Both the position numbers and the translations under genes were made by a program. Shown piece after piece: positions 34,410 through 47,450 of a stretch of DNA of 64,000 bases. Origin of the DNA: Hibiscus mutabilis (taxonomy: Eukaryota > Streptophyta > Magnoliopsida > Malvales > Malvaceae); assembly GCA_019671005.1 (NCBI GenBank), contig CM033726.1, positions 682,001 to 746,000 on the forward strand, in the 5' to 3' direction. Within the stretch, counting starts at the first letter, position 1; every line of letters begins with the position of its first letter. Below the pieces are notes generated by a model. The model did not search any database. It was not told the DNA's origin and saw only the letters and a list, made by a program, of their open reading frames with translations.

Positions 34410-35911
34410 GAGTAAACTATTTGGGTGACCACCTATCTATTGAGTCTGTCCTATTTTGACCACCCAACTAAAAAAACTAAAAATTTGACCACAAAATTAT
34501 TTAATTGGTCATAATCAAACCACCAGCCGTTAAAATCTAATGAGGGCTGACGGGCTGTTAATAAAAAATTATTTAACTACACATTTGGTCATGTTAATTA
34601 CCTACTATATCAATTTGCTCATAATTTTAATTTAATAAAAATGAAGTAATCAATCAATTAGGTGACGACACGTATCATAATCTTATTGAAAGAATTTAAC
34701 TATTTATTTTTTATTTAATCAATTTATTTTCCCCTCCAATCAGGTGGTGACACGTGTCACCTGAAGAAAATAAAACAAAGAACAATTTTGGCTTAGCTGG
34801 GAATTGAATCCAAGTTCACCTAGAGACAAGCAACATGACATTATCATTGAATCAAGTGTCCATTTGTAATATAAAGTACACAATGTAATATATGTTTTAG
34901 TATGTTGTTAATACTAGTAAAAAAATAAATATGGATTAAGATCACTAGAACATAAAAAATTTGGGACACATAAAAAATATTTAAATCACTGTAAAAATAT
35001 AATAATTAAATTAAAGTTGAAAATATTTTATGTATATTAAATAATAGTTAATGTATGATTTAAAATAAAAAAATAAAATTATATTAAAAATTCATTTAAT
35101 GAATTTAAACTCACAAATATAACTCTAATTATAAGATAAGTTTAGTTTTCATTAAATGAATTTTTAATATAATTTTAAATTTTTATTAAATTTAATTTAA
35201 TTTTGTAAAAAATAAGGAATATAATAATTAAATTAAAGTTAATGCCATAAAAAATAAATAAATAAGATTAACAGCAAAATTAAAGTTGATTCGAATATAA
35301 TTTTTATTTTTAATATAATTTAATATATATATATATATAATGTTGTCAACTTTAATTTAATTATTATATTTTTACAGTGATTTAAATTTTTTATGCGTCC
35401 CAAATTTGTCATGTTCGAGTCCTCTTAATCTATATTTATTTATTTTTTCCTGGCATTAACAACACACTAAAAGATAAATTGCATTGTGTACTTTATATCA
35501 CAAACGGACACTTGGTTCAGTGGTAATGTCACGTTGTTTGTCTCCATGGGTACTTGGGTTCGATTCCGAGCTAATTTCCTCCAATTAGGTGCTGGCACGT
35601 GTCAACACCTAATTGAGTGATTAATTTTATTTAATTCCTTTAAAATTAGGATCAAACCTATATAATAGGTAATCAACATGGACCAAATGTGTAATTATAC
35701 AAATTTCTATTAACAAGCACGTCACCCTTCCATTAGATTTTAACGGCTGGTGGTTTGATTAGAACCAATTAAATAGTTCGGAGGCTGGTGGTTTGATTAG
35801 AACCAATTAAATAGTTCGAAGGTTAAATTTTTAGTTTTTTTAGTTAGATGGTCAAAATAAGACGGACTCAATAATTAAATAGTCACCCATGAAATATTTT
35901 TAAAACTTTAA
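34410..35911. mobile_element. 1.5-kb foldback element, inverted arms of about 700 bp
   Basis: The left arm begins AAACTATTTGGGTGACCACC. The reverse complement of the right arm begins about AAATATTTCATGGGTGACTA. They share, in order, a TATTGAGTC(T/C)GTC(C/T)TATTTTGACCA block, an ACTAAAAAAACTAAAAATTT block, a CACCAGCCGTTAAAATCTAATG block, an ACACGTGTCA block and the central TTGGGACACATAAAAAAT block. The right arm has an extra 39-bp tandem copy at about 35743-35819. Each arm carries a tRNA-like segment (TGGTTCAGTGGTAATG and GGGTTCGATTCC on the right). No protein is encoded. Confidence 0.8.
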
Positions 35912-36639
35912 ATATATAAATAAAATGATAAAATAATTTATAAATCAAATGATATCATTAATGAAACTCGAGTCGTGATTATTAAAAGAATAAATAATTA
36001 GATACAATTAACTTGTACATAAACAATCATGACAACTTAAAACCCATCAATTTCTCATATTTGAAACTCATAAATTTATTTTAATTTTATTTTAAAGAAA
36101 AAGAGGCTTTGGTAGGTAGAACTTGATGACTAGAGTAGTTGGTTTTTGACAACGACATAAGAATTAATTATCCAAGTAGAATATTTTCCCCGGCATTGTT
36201 AGAACAGGTTACATTATTAACATTAAAAAATATTCTAAAAAAATCATAATTTAAAATATAAAATAATTTTTAATTATAATTACAAAAAATTGCATAACAC
36301 AAATTTAGACTATCAACTATCATCAAAGGGATTAAAAAATGAACAAAATGACTTAAAATAAAAAAACATCAAGTTTAAAATTAATGTGAATAAAAAATTT
36401 CAAGGATTAAATTAAAAAAAACTAAACTGAGGGATTAAAAGCTTTTATCCTAAAATTAAATTTCTTCATTTATTTCTAATTATCGATTTTCTCCTTTTTC
36501 TCTCTCTCTCTCTAGTTTCGCTGTCTTTCTCTCTCTCTCTATATATATAAATAAATTATAGCCGTCATAACTTTCAAAAACTTCAAATTTCGTCTCTATT
36601 TTTAATTTTTTACTAATTGTTAAATTATTATATTATACA

Positions 36640-36910
36640 GGGTAAATGGTCAAATAAGGACCTAATATTTTAAAGCAGTCATATAAAAGTTTAACGCTTT
36701 ATAATCTGTTAAAATATGGATCTAACTTTTCAAAGCATTCAAATGATGCCCTTGTGTTTTTTTAATATACTCAAATAATAAAGAAAAATGTTTAAAATAT
36801 TAGGTACTTATTTGAACATATTCAAAAATTAAATCCTTATTTGAAAAGAATTCAAAAATGTTAAGTCCTGAATAAACTTTGAAAAATTACAATTATCTTA
36901 CATTTACCTT
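36640..36910. mobile_element. Possible decayed foldback element
   Basis: Begins near AGGGTAAATGGTCAAATAAG and ends near ATCTTACATTTACCTT, a weak inverted pair. The TTATTTGA motif recurs on both sides. Too diverged to define ends well. A TC-rich tract (36482-36545) lies just left of it. Confidence 0.35.
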
Positions 36911-37139
36911 AATATAAATATTCTTTCATGGCGGCGTTTTTAATACGATGTCTAAATAGGATAATTACGTTCATAAATTATTTGTTTATTATTATTTAAA
37001 AAAAGTGCTTGATTTTATAAAATTAAACATTTGAGTTTTCCAATATTTTATTCAAATGGTTCGTAAATTTCATCAAGTTTTATACTTTTAATTAATATCA
37101 TAAATTTACATTTAGATTAGAATGTAATAAAATAATAAA

Positions 37140-37312
37140 CAATCACCAACGAAGTGGTAATCAACTTGGTATCGCTTAAGTAAATCACGAGTTTGAGGCC
37201 TTGTATATGTAGAAAAATTTTACTAAAAAACTCACCCACTAAAATCAAGTGTGCGACGTGGGCCGGCCTGAATTAGCTAGGACAAAATCCTAAAGAACCG
37301 GAAGGACAACAA
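37140..37312 (+). mobile_element. SINE family B
   Basis: Holds CGAAGTGGTAATCAACTTGG (A-box), GAGTTTGAGGCC (B-box), the ACTCACCCACTAAAATCA motif, GACGTGGGCCGG, then AGAACCGGAAGGACAACAAA and an A-rich end. Confidence 0.65.
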
Positions 37313-38034
37313 AAAAAATATTTCATTAATCCAAAATGCTAAAAAGCAAGTGTTGTCAGGCCATTAATCATGAATACTATTAAACCCTGTTCAGCTATAT
37401 CGTAATTATTGTATGCATCGTCGATAAAAAACATTTTATAAATAGTGTATAAAATATGCAAGCTGTGTAAATTATTTATAAAGTCGCCCCAATTCAATTT
37501 CACTTTTCGAAAAAATGAAATTATAATTTAATAAAAGAATAAATTAGTTATATTATGATATGCAAGTTGTATAACATAAATCATACATTTTTTCTAGTTA
37601 AATAATAAAATTAAAATTTTTAATCTTAAACCCTAAAATTCTACCCTAAATTTTAAACACTTAATTCAAATATATTATATTATTTTTAAACCACAGAACA
37701 TACACTCTCAAATATTAAGTTAAAACTCTAAACCCTAAATTAACGTACTTTTATATCATTTATACATCAAAAATTTATTCAAGATAAAAATTGCAATTTT
37801 ACCTTCAAAATTTAATAATTTAATTAGTCAACTTTGCCAACATTAATAATTAAGATTGATTGATTGTTGTGAATCCACTATTAAGCTACTTGTTCTTTGC
37901 CTAATTAAACAATTAGTTAAGATTAATCCATTCAAATGTATTTTTTACTAAAATCATGTTTAAGTTACATCAAATACTAATTATTAATAAATAGGTAATT
38001 ATTGTGTACATTGGACTGTCTTTAAAAAAATAAG

Positions 38035-38165
38035 AACTCAACAAGTAGTTTCAGTGGGAAAGAAAATGACATTTATTTTAAGAGTCTCGGATTTGAGGAC
38101 GGGTGTGTATAAGGTGCGTGTACTTTGTAAAAAAAAATTAAAAAAAAGCATGAACATATACCACG
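38035..38165 (+). mobile_element. SINE fragment, family C
   Basis: Shares ACAAGTAGTTTCAGTGGGAA and a degraded B-box with the copy at 5690-5790, followed by GTGTGTATAAGGTGCGTG and an A-rich tract. Confidence 0.4.
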
Positions 38166-38998
38166 GTGTAATCACAACAATATTTTTAAAAATATTTAAA
38201 AAAATAAATAGGCAACACATTTGTTAATTGTTATCATCTTAATAACATATATTTTTCATTTAAATAAAGTCTTCAAATGTGAAAAATTGTTAGTATTTAT
38301 TATTGTTCGGTTGATTTTCGACCTGAAACATTTTGGGGTAAATTAGGAAGAAAATGATAATCGAGATATCAAATTGAAAAAAAATGTCCGAAATATATCG
38401 AAAATATATCATCTATAAATAAATAAAATTATATTAATGATTTTAGTGCTAATTTAATGGGTTAGAGCAGTTAGCAAATTTCTTTCAATATCTTACATTA
38501 AACGAAACTCCTTTCTTTTGCCAACAAGATATTACATATTCCATATATATATATATATATCTTCATCAAATATTAATTATTAATTTAATTCACTAATCAA
38601 ATACAGATATGGATATGATTCCAATATTTTAAACTATTTTTTCATATTATTTATTTTTATTTTTAATTACATTTAAAAGTAAAATATAATGAAGATTTAT
38701 TTACATGTACATATAACATACATAATTTACTACGGTTCAAAATTAGTATATAGAACTCAAGGAGTGGTCCTAATGATAAAGGGTAGGGTGTTCCATCTAG
38801 GTAACCCAAGTTCGGGAAATTTAATCTGCAGGTACGAGTGAGTTTAATTAGATTTAAAATTGGACATAGATATTATCTTCTATTCGAATAAAATGATAAA
38901 AATGGAGTCTATATATAATATTTAAATGATACTTACCAATATTATCAGAACATATACGATATAACACTAATGAAGAACAGTTTTTCTCTCTATATAGG

Positions 38999-39421
38999 GT
39001 TATGATCCACTTGCACTGTATAAAGCTCAATTATTTCACACTTTTTTATATCGTTGGATGATGGTTAATAAATAGCTAAGATTATTTCTTTATTTTGTGT
39101 GTGATAATCTTCATATTTTCTACGGTTAATCTCAATCATCTATTTACCTTCATCAAACTGTTAAAAATGTAAAACTTTCAAGTTTTATATTGCGTAATAT
39201 GAGATAAGACCCTTTTACACAATGTAAAACTCAAAAAAATTATATTTTTTAGACCGTTGAATGAAGGTAAATGGATAACTGAGATTAACAGTGGAAAATA
39301 TAAAGATTACCACAAAAAAGATAAATAAATAATCTTAACCATTTATTTATCCTCATCTAATGATTCAAAAAAATGTGTAAAAATAATTGAATTTTACACA
39401 GTGTAAGTGAAATTTAACCAT
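38999..39421. mobile_element. Foldback MITE
   Basis: The left arm runs from GGTTATGATCCACTTGCACT and the right arm (reverse complement) from CATGGTTAAATTTCACTTAC. Both continue to a CAATTATTT...CACA(C/T)TTTTTT block and to matching AATCTTCATATTTTC-type sequence. The loop is short, so the arms are about 200 bp. Confidence 0.7.
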
Positions 39422-40454
39422 GTATGTATAATGTATATATATTAAACACATGGTTGGACTATGAAAATATTTAACATAACATAAGGCGTTAGCAGTCATA
39501 CCACGTGCAGTGCTTATTCATGCATACATGCATGCAGTTGACTATTCGTATATTTATATACTCACGTAAATATATCATACATACGAAAGTATTACGAAAA
39601 TTAATGTTGGACCACATAATATATACGCATATATGTGTGTGTGCACAGTAATAATGACGACGAGCATTCAAATTTATAAGTCCAAATAAAAGAAAAATAT
39701 GGGCAAAGCCAAGCAGCCACTTTAGACCAAATTTTAGTGAGTGGACAAACAAGTCAAGTAGTTTTATCACCATTAAATCTAATTTAAAACCACTTGTTCC
39801 TCTTGCTAATTCATATATATATATATATGAATGGACCGAGGGTGTTGAAGGAGACAATCGTACACTTTTTAGAAATTTTAAACTCTCATATAGTTTATGT
39901 ATTTTTTTATCGATAATCTAAGTTTACATCTCTTAAAATTTTGTACTCCCAAATTTTTAATATAACTTCCTAACAGTTCGCACTCTTTGACATAAAATTT
40001 TGCATTTGTCTATATATATAGAGAGGGAGAGAGGGAGAAGAGATTCGTTTACATTAATGTAAAATTAAGTGAATTTTATATAGTTACATACAAGTGTGGA
40101 GTCATGACTCGTGATCGAATTTTGAGAGGAGTCAAATTACTGAACTTTAAAAACATAATAATTTATTAAACTCAAATTTTAGGGGACAAGACCTAAATTA
40201 TTTAATGTTTAAATTTATAAGACCTAGGTTGTCATTAGACCGCAAAATTAAATGGGCCAAATTAAAATTTAAAGGATTTAATTAAAAGTGTTAAGAGTTT
40301 TAATGTTTAATATGAATTTGTAAAAAAAATTATGAAAATTTCTAAAAGAATTTAGGGGTCAAATTAATTTTTTTTAAACTAAATGGCTTATTATGAAAAT
40401 TTCTTGGTCGCTTATTATGCTTCGTATCTATTTACACAAGTTTCTATGTGATGA

Positions 40455-41490
40455 GATCGAATTTCTTCAACCGAATTGCTTGCCAAGTGGCGGAGAAGTC
40501 AATTTTGGGTGTTAATGGTGGGAAGTAAAAAGATAGACAATGGACACAAGGATTTATAGTGGTTCAAGCTTCTAACAAGCTCTACATCCACTACCTTAGC
40601 TCCCCACTAAGGATTTCCCAAATCCACTATGATTTCTTCCCCTTTTAACAAGGCTTAGGAGGCAACCTTTACAACCTAGACTCAATTATCAAGTCTAGCA
40701 TCCAAAGCCTACAACCCAAGCTTTAGGAATCCTCTCAAACAAAGAAATAAAGCAAACAAAGAATCCTCTCTACAAGGTATATGTTTGCACTCTTTTAAGC
40801 ACTCACCCAAACCTAAAACACTTGAGCAAATATGACAATTAAAGCTCACAAGTGTTGTCTATACAAAGAATAAAAATTAAAAGCCCTAAGACAATTTTGG
40901 CATCATAATGTTGTTGACAATAGAAGCATTAGTTGTTGCCGAAGCTTGAAGGGTCCTTAAATACTCCCAATTGAGTTTCTAGCCGTTGGAGATTATTGGG
41001 ATTGAATTAGAGCCGTTGGAGGCTTTATTTCTCGCAATAAATGCAGTTCTGGTGATGCCCGTATCGATACACATGTACCCATATCGGTACAGCTACTAGC
41101 CATTATGCTCAGAATTGCTAACCGTATCGAAACACCTTGAGCCGTATCGATACGCCATGTTGATACGCCTTGGTCTGTTTGGCAAACCGTATCGGTACAC
41201 ATTGGTCCGTTTCGGTACGCCCTGCAATTCAAATAACCGTTGGAAAATAGCTGTTGGGGAGGTTGAAAATAGGATCGGTATGCCATATGGCGTATCGAAA
41301 CGATCATACCCGTATCGGTACGCCTGTGTTGAAAACGTTAGTTTAGCTACTTTAAAACATTTCCAAAACCTCTCAAAAACTTCTCAAACTTATTTTCACG
41401 TTGTTTGGACTTAAAACCATTTTTGAAATATTTTCAATTTAGTCCAAAACTATTTTTCAATTATTATATCAAAACATAAATCCTAACACT
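40455..41490. mobile_element. LTR-type retroelement fragment with GTATCGGTAC motifs
   Basis: The segment GGATTTATAGTGGTTCAAGC followed by CTCTACATCCACTACC resembles leader sequence common in plant LTRs. From 41058 to 41325 about ten copies of a 10-12-bp near-palindrome (GTATCGATAC, GTATCGGTAC, GATACGCC variants) are spread at irregular spacing. No coding domain and no clean termini were seen. The same motif cluster occurs in the solo LTR at 56505-56890. Confidence 0.5.
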
Positions 41491-41529
41491 ATGAAATTAA
41501 TACTTTAACGATCCATTAATGAACGATAG

Positions 41530-41715
41530 AACCAACGACCAATTGATTTAGCGGAATGAGACTTTAGGTCCTTTAAGTAAGATCAGGAGTCGAATCATGA
41601 TATTGTGAATGGAGAAAACTAGGTTAAGAAGGTCACACATGTATTGAGCCTCTGTAAAACTGATCCAAATTAGTCGATCAATGAGTCGGATACTAATGAT
41701 TAAACTAAAAAATAA
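41530..41715 (+). mobile_element. SINE family A
   Basis: Reads CCAATTGATTTAGCGGAATG, then CTTTAAGTAAGATCAGGAG, B-box GAGTCGAATCATG, GAGCCTCTGTAAAACTGATCC and the tail AATTAGTCGATCAATGAGTC. Confidence 0.65.
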
Positions 41716-41894
41716 TAATAAGCATGGACTAGCTTTCTATTTACACCTCTGTAATTAAATTGCTCTATCCAACACCTTATCCCAATAGTGCACATCACAC
41801 ATCAACTAACCTTTGGTCTTATGATAAATCACGTACACATGACACTAGTACATATTGCAGGATGTGAATGCAACATTAGAAAAAAAATATAATA

Positions 41895-42075
41895 GTCAAC
41901 AATCAATTGGTCTAGTATGATGAGGCGCAAGATTCTTTAAGTAAGGTCAGAGGTTTAAATTCTAGCGTTGTGAATGAAAAAACCGAATTAGAAGGGTTGT
42001 CCCATATTGAGTATCAGCAAATCTGATCCGGATTAGCCGGCTAATAACTCAGATACCGATAGTTAAAAAATAAAA
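41895..42075 (+). mobile_element. SINE family A
   Basis: Reads CAATCAATTGGTCTAGTATG, then TTTAAGTAAGGTCAGAGG, a B-box-like GGTTTAAATTC and the tail GGATTAGCCGGCTAATAACT. It lies 180 bp from another copy in the same orientation. Confidence 0.65.
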
Positions 42076-42775
42076 TAAATTATATAAATAATCTTCCAAT
42101 TATATTATTTTTATTGAATTTTCCAACACAACATTTTTTATGTTGAGTCACCGATTATCAAAAGTTGCAAAATGATCAATTGACTTTAAAAAGTAACAAG
42201 TTGACCCACTGCTATTGAGAATTTAACGGTTGATGACATGACAACTAACAAAATTTAGTATAATAACACATTTAGTCATTTATATTTACACATTTAATCA
42301 ATTTAGTCTTAATTTAAAATTTTTAATCAATTCGATCCTCTCTTTTTAAACATTCTATTAATTTGACTATCTTTTTACTCGATTTGACTCGAATGGATAA
42401 AATCCTCACCCTATACATAATACATATTTGATTGCAAGTTCTACCTGTCTGGAAATGACCTCTTTCTTCCAACTGTTTCTCTGTGTAAGTGTACACTTAC
42501 TAATAAATGTGAGTCTGCCCTAGTTTTATTAATAAAGATGGTGGAATTTCCCGAACTCTGAACCAAATTTATGGAAATAATAATGATCTAAACATGACAA
42601 AGTCAATATTTTGCTAAAATAAATAATATTTCATTTTTAAATAGTAATTTTCTAGTTTGGTTGGCCTGACTATGCTTTTATATATAACATGATGGCAAAG
42701 GTATAATTTATATATGATTTTTCTGAAGAAAACTTTGAAAAACAGACCAAGTCTTCAGCACATGGTGATGAATTA

Positions 42776-42776
<1 letters not shown>

Positions 42777-42817
<41 letters not shown>
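42777..42817. repeat. (TTA)n microsatellite
   Basis: An uninterrupted run of about thirteen TTA units. Likely to be length-polymorphic. Confidence 0.95.
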
Positions 42818-42818
<1 letters not shown>

Positions 42819-43727
42819 CAAAGGTGGTGAACAACTTAAATTTTATTACGTAACACTGAAATATAATTGAAATATTATACGACGCGACGTTGGAAAATAT
42901 AAGAAATGAGATGAATACGGCACGAATGTGTGGAATTCTTTGTTATGATATAAATTATTAACATGTCAAGATTGATGCTAAATGAAACTCGAATTGATCT
43001 AATTATTAACGATAGAAATTTCTTGTAGTGCAAGCGGTATCAAAAAATTTATTAACTGTTCGATTTTCACATTGAGTGTCTATGTAGATGAGATCAACTG
43101 AATGAACAACTGTGACTGTGGTCTGTAACAAAGTCGTCACGAGATTAAGTGAGAGGAAATGTGACGCCTGAAAAAGGTGGGAATATTAATCTCGCATTGG
43201 AAAGTAGGATGAGGTATAAAAACGGTGGTGTTGCACATCGTATATGTGTCTTTTGTGAAAAGAGTAATGTCTTTTGTTATCAATAGAATAAACTGAGCTA
43301 AAAAATTGTCCGCATAATAAACTTTTATAATTTTTGATATAAATTAGTCGACTAATGAATCGAATACGAAAATTAACGACATGAATCAATTATATATACA
43401 GAGAGATGCATGCATCACTTGTTTCAATTAGAATAATCAACCGCATGCATCTATTTTGAATTTCATGCCATAGACTGAAATTGTTTTCCATAGATACCAG
43501 CTGCGTTAAGGAAATGAATTCTTCCTTATCTAATTGAAATGTCAAAAAAAGTGATGGATATTCTTTATTTTTAAAAATAAAAACAAAACCATTCATTTAA
43601 CATATTTATATTTATTTACATTAACCATTGAAATTCTCATATTTAATTAGATATTTTAATTACTATTTATTTGCATGCATGGTTTAATCATACAAGCATA
43701 CATGCAAACAAAAGAAAAAATTATGGT

Positions 43728-44704
43728 AGGCCCTGAGGGTGGGTAGGAGGGGCGCCCGCCTAAGGTCCATTGTACACACATTGCCTATTATTTATATTTT
43801 TTAATTATATATATGGTTCGTTAAAATTTAAATATTTATTAATAGAGTTTATAATTTTTAATTAAAAAATTATTTAGTCTAAACATTAATGAGTCTTAGT
43901 GTTATAATTGATATTTTAATGATAGTTTAGTTTTTTTCTAATATTTGTTATTAGGGGTTTATTTTTTCAATATTTGTTTTTTGTGGCTCATTTTTTAATA
44001 CTTGTTGTTTGTGGCTCATTTTTTTAATACTTGTTATTAGAGGCTTAATTTTTTTCTCAATAGTTGTTATTAGGGGCATACTCTTAAAATTTATTTTTTT
44101 AATATTTATTATTAGGGGTCCAATTTTTTTAATACTTGGCATTTGAGGCCTAATTTTTAAAACACTTGTTATTAGAGGCTCATTTGTTTCCTGATATTTG
44201 TTATTAGGACATACTCTTAAAATTTATTTTTTTCAATATTTTTATTAGGGGTCTAAATTGTTTAATACTTGTTATTTGTGGTCCAAATTTTTTTAATACT
44301 TGTTATTTGAGGTTCAAAATTTTCAACACTTGTCATTAGAGGCTCATTTTTTTTCAAATATTTTTTATTAAGGGCATACTCTTAAAATTATTATTTTTTC
44401 AGTAATTGTTATTAGTGATCTACTCTTAAAATTCATTTTTTCAATATTTTTTATTGGGGGCCAATTTTTTTCAATAATTGTTATTAGATGCACAATTTTC
44501 CCCCAATATTTGTTATTATGGTTTTATTCTTAAATTTTATTTTTTTTAAATATTTTTATTTTGAGCGTACTCTTAAAATTTATTATTTTTCAATATTTAT
44601 TATTAGAGACATAATCTTAAAATTCAATTTTTTAACACATATTATTAGAGGCATAATTTTTCGGTTTGCCCCGAGCCTCCAAAATCTCAGGATCGGCCCT
44701 GAAA
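43728..44704. mobile_element. Element with AGGCCCTGAG-type ends around an AT-rich minisatellite
   Basis: The left end TAGGCCCTGAGGGTGGG followed by GGGGCGCCCGCCTAAGG, and the right end GCCCCGAGCCTCCAAAATCT then ATCGGCCCTG, look like facing GGCCCTGA ends of one element. Between about 43930 and 44660 lies a loose tandem array of units near 35-45 bp built on AATACTTGTTATTAGAGGC followed by an AT-rich spacer, with some units carrying ATACTCTTAAAATTTATTTT. Plant genomes hold similar GC-ended repeats, but I cannot assign a superfamily. Confidence 0.55.
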
Positions 44705-45633
44705 AAAATAAATCATATATGTAGTTAAATCAGACAAAAAAACTAATTCCTTATTTATATTTTAAATTTATATAAATTAATAGTATTAAATTTTGAGCTA
44801 AAATCGATTTTTTTTCTCAGTTTAATTCATTTTCCCACAAATTACAAGAAATAAACAAGTGAAAAAAGAGTTTTTGAGCTCTACATTTTAAACTTTTCAT
44901 GTCATGTCATTTTGCTTAATTAATTTGACTGTTAAATGATAGTAATTGATAATGACTTTTTATTTATTTAGAAAGGTTAAAGTATGTTGTTGGTCCTTAT
45001 ACTTTGGTAAAGTTTGAGGTTTAGTCCTTATTCTTTAAAAAATAAATCATAAATTCAATTAATAAAATCGTTAGTATTTTTCATTAAATTTTACTAATCT
45101 GACATTTTTTTCCTCAATTACACACCGCATCATATGAAGATAGCTTAACCAGTATGCCAAGTTGAACTATGACTTTTCAAATTGAAAAAAAGTAATAGAA
45201 TTTGATTTTAAACTTCTTTAAGTACAAGGACTAAATCACAAACTTTGTCAAAGTAATAGCATCCGTGGCAGATTTTAACCTGAAAAGAATGCAAACTTAA
45301 TACAAATGTGTGACATAATTATGTCTATAATTCCAAATGAAAATTGCATAATGTTAAGCAAGTGGATCCATTTTTTTAATGGAAAGCGAACTCTAGGGGT
45401 TTAGTACAAATATCATGAAAAAATGAGGGAGTGCGAGGATTAAAAAAATTCCTCTGGAAGATATTTTGTATGACTTCAGGAATTGTTTCAAAAAAATATT
45501 ATTACCCTATGCCTTATTAAAAACTTTTTAAACTTAATCAGAGAAAAATAGTACATTGATAATCACGTAATTTTTTAATCGGAGGATTAAAAAGATATTT
45601 TGTAGGTCAAGTGACCTACCATTAAAGAATATG

Positions 45634-46306
45634 ATAAATTACATTGATAATCACCTAAATTTTTAGGGTGTATTCACTTTAGTCATCAACATCGAAATTT
45701 TTTTATTACAGTCACTAAATTTTTAATTTACTTTCATTATGATCATTGTCGTTAACCACGTTAAGAAATGTTGATGCGTGCCACGTTAAAGTCTTCTTCC
45801 CAAAAAGAACCATAATTTCTAAATGTACAGTTATTGTCAATACCAAAATTTCGATTAGCGGAACAATCGTCAATCAATCCCAACTATGGAAAAATTTTGT
45901 TTTGCCAAAAGTTTAACATAGTTTAGTTTCAAGTTGATTTGATGATTAACATTGGTGAATCAAAACTAAAAATCCCAATTGAAATTAAAAATTAACACTT
46001 CGATCTTTCATTGTTAACTGTCAGATCGGCTTGAAATCAAACTATATTAACCTTTTGGCCATACGAATCCTTCCCACCGTTAGACTTGGGATTGAACGAT
46101 GAAGTCTTCGTTCATCGAAATTTTGGCCTTAATAACGGTTGTAAATTAAAAAAATTAGGGTTCTTCTGTGGAAAAAGACTTTAACGTGCCACGTCAGCAT
46201 TGTCAAACAGTAGTGGACGTAATGAATTCGAATTGAAAGATTTTCGATTTCATTGACCAAAGTGAAAGCGTCCTAAAAGTTCAGTGACTACGAGTGTAGT
46301 TTACCC
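45634..46306. mobile_element. Foldback MITE with TIRs over 150 bp
   Basis: Left-arm blocks ATTTTTAGGGTGTATTCAC, GTGCCACGTTAAAGTCTTC and AAAGAACCATAATTTCT reappear in reverse complement on the right (AACTTTTAGGACGCTTTCAC, GTGGCACGTTAAAGTCTTT, AGAAGAACCCTAATTTTT). No coding capacity. Confidence 0.7.
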
Positions 46307-46734
46307 TAAAAATATTAAGTATTTCTTGTTTAAATAAAAAATCAATCCTTAAATTATTTTAATTTTTTTCTTTGAGCTTATAAACTATTTTTTTGTCAAA
46401 ACAAGTATCTAAACTATCACTCTATAACTATTTTAAATATATTTGTTAGTCCCTTAAAAAATCTTGGTTAAATATATTGACTTATTAGCTAAAATTTTGA
46501 TTTAAAATTTTTAAAATAATTACAATATGTCTCTGACTATAAACTATATTTGCTTGCATTGCGAAAATTCAGAATCATTACATGCAAAACAATTATCATC
46601 TATAAATATATTATTATAATAGTATAAATTAATTTTAAATTATTATATTGGTCGATAAACTACCAATATTAAATTCCTATATTCGCCCCTGTCAGAAACT
46701 AAATCTCAATATCATTATATAATAAGGCTAACAT

Positions 46735-46965
46735 ATCATCTGCAGCGATAAAAAAACGATGACACAAAAAATTTTTGGTCCGAGCAATCCTAGCCATTTC
46801 ATCTGCTACCTTGTTTCTTTCTCGAGGAACATGCGCAATCCGAACCACCCACTAATGCCCAATATGAACCACTAGAGTGGACCGTACAATTACCTCCAAC
46901 ATCCTCAATGATCCGAACTGCCTCAAGACAGTCCGATTCCAGAATTAGATTTGGGACACCAAGTT
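46735..46965 (-). pseudogene. LINE-type RNase H (RVT_3) scrap
   Basis: The minus strand encodes, across frame breaks, NLILESDCLEAVRIIEDV and VPRERNKVADEMARIAR, which match the end of the RNase H domain attached to plant LINE ORF2 proteins. It is a short 3' scrap with at least one frameshift and an in-frame stop. Confidence 0.6.
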
Positions 46966-47442
46966 AAACAAAATTAAACAATTTAAAACAAATATTATAA
47001 TGCACAATTAAATTAAAAATCTAATATATTTAAATTCAAACTAGAAAAATATAAACTAAAATATGGAAAAAAACTAACATATTTAAACAATAACGGAACC
47101 GAACATAAAATTTGATTTTAAAACTTCAATATTGTCCGAACATAGATTTTTTTAAGAATTAATTAAAAAATATCCAAATTGAGGAATAATTAAAAGTCGT
47201 ATAAATAATGTGTGGCGGAAAATATCAAAATAGCAGTGTTTGGGGAAAGACCGAAAGACCAAAACAGAAATGGAAAGTGAAACACCGAAGAAAGTGCAGA
47301 CAAAACTTTGCATCCAAACACTGCCTTAAAATTCATTCTTTGACTCTTCTCTTTGGTATGTTAAGTCATAAAGGCACTACATGCCAAACATTATCATCGA
47401 ATTATCTTCACGCGCCTTTGTCACGCGCTCTTCCTCAAATCC

Positions 47443-47450
47443 TATAAATA
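47443..47450 (+). promoter_or_regulatory. TATA box of the HMG-CoA reductase gene
   Basis: TATAAATA lies about 150 bp upstream of the start codon in a CA-rich setting. Transcription probably begins about 30 bp downstream, giving a leader near 120 nt. Inferred from position and sequence only. Confidence 0.6.

Larger units (their letters stand above)
33669..47442. other. Gene-poor 13.8-kb block of nested short elements
   Basis: No functional gene was found. The block holds a Tourist-like MITE, a 1.5-kb foldback, SINEs of families A, B and C, several other MITEs, an LTR-like fragment with GTATCGGTAC motifs, a 1-kb element with an internal minisatellite and a LINE RNase H scrap, all listed separately. 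At 33950-34116 and 37540-37765 there are CCCTAAA-type telomere-like stretches. The remaining DNA (35912-36640, 39421-40450, 42080-43720, 44705-45630) is AT-rich without recognisable features. Confidence 0.7.

Noticed and set aside
35510..35575. Possible tRNA gene (A-box and B-box with good consensus)
   Set aside because: No acceptor stem or cloverleaf can be formed, and the mirror arm carries the same boxes. It belongs to the foldback/SINE-like element.
43130..43370. snRNA-type upstream element plus TATA (CTCGCATTGG then GGTATAAAAA)
   Set aside because: The same pattern is frequent in plant LTR promoters, the match to the snRNA element is poor, and no snRNA sequence follows.
43900..44680. 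CRISPR-like regular repeats
   Set aside because: Units are adjacent and degenerate with no unique equal-length spacers, and the genome is a plant nuclear one.
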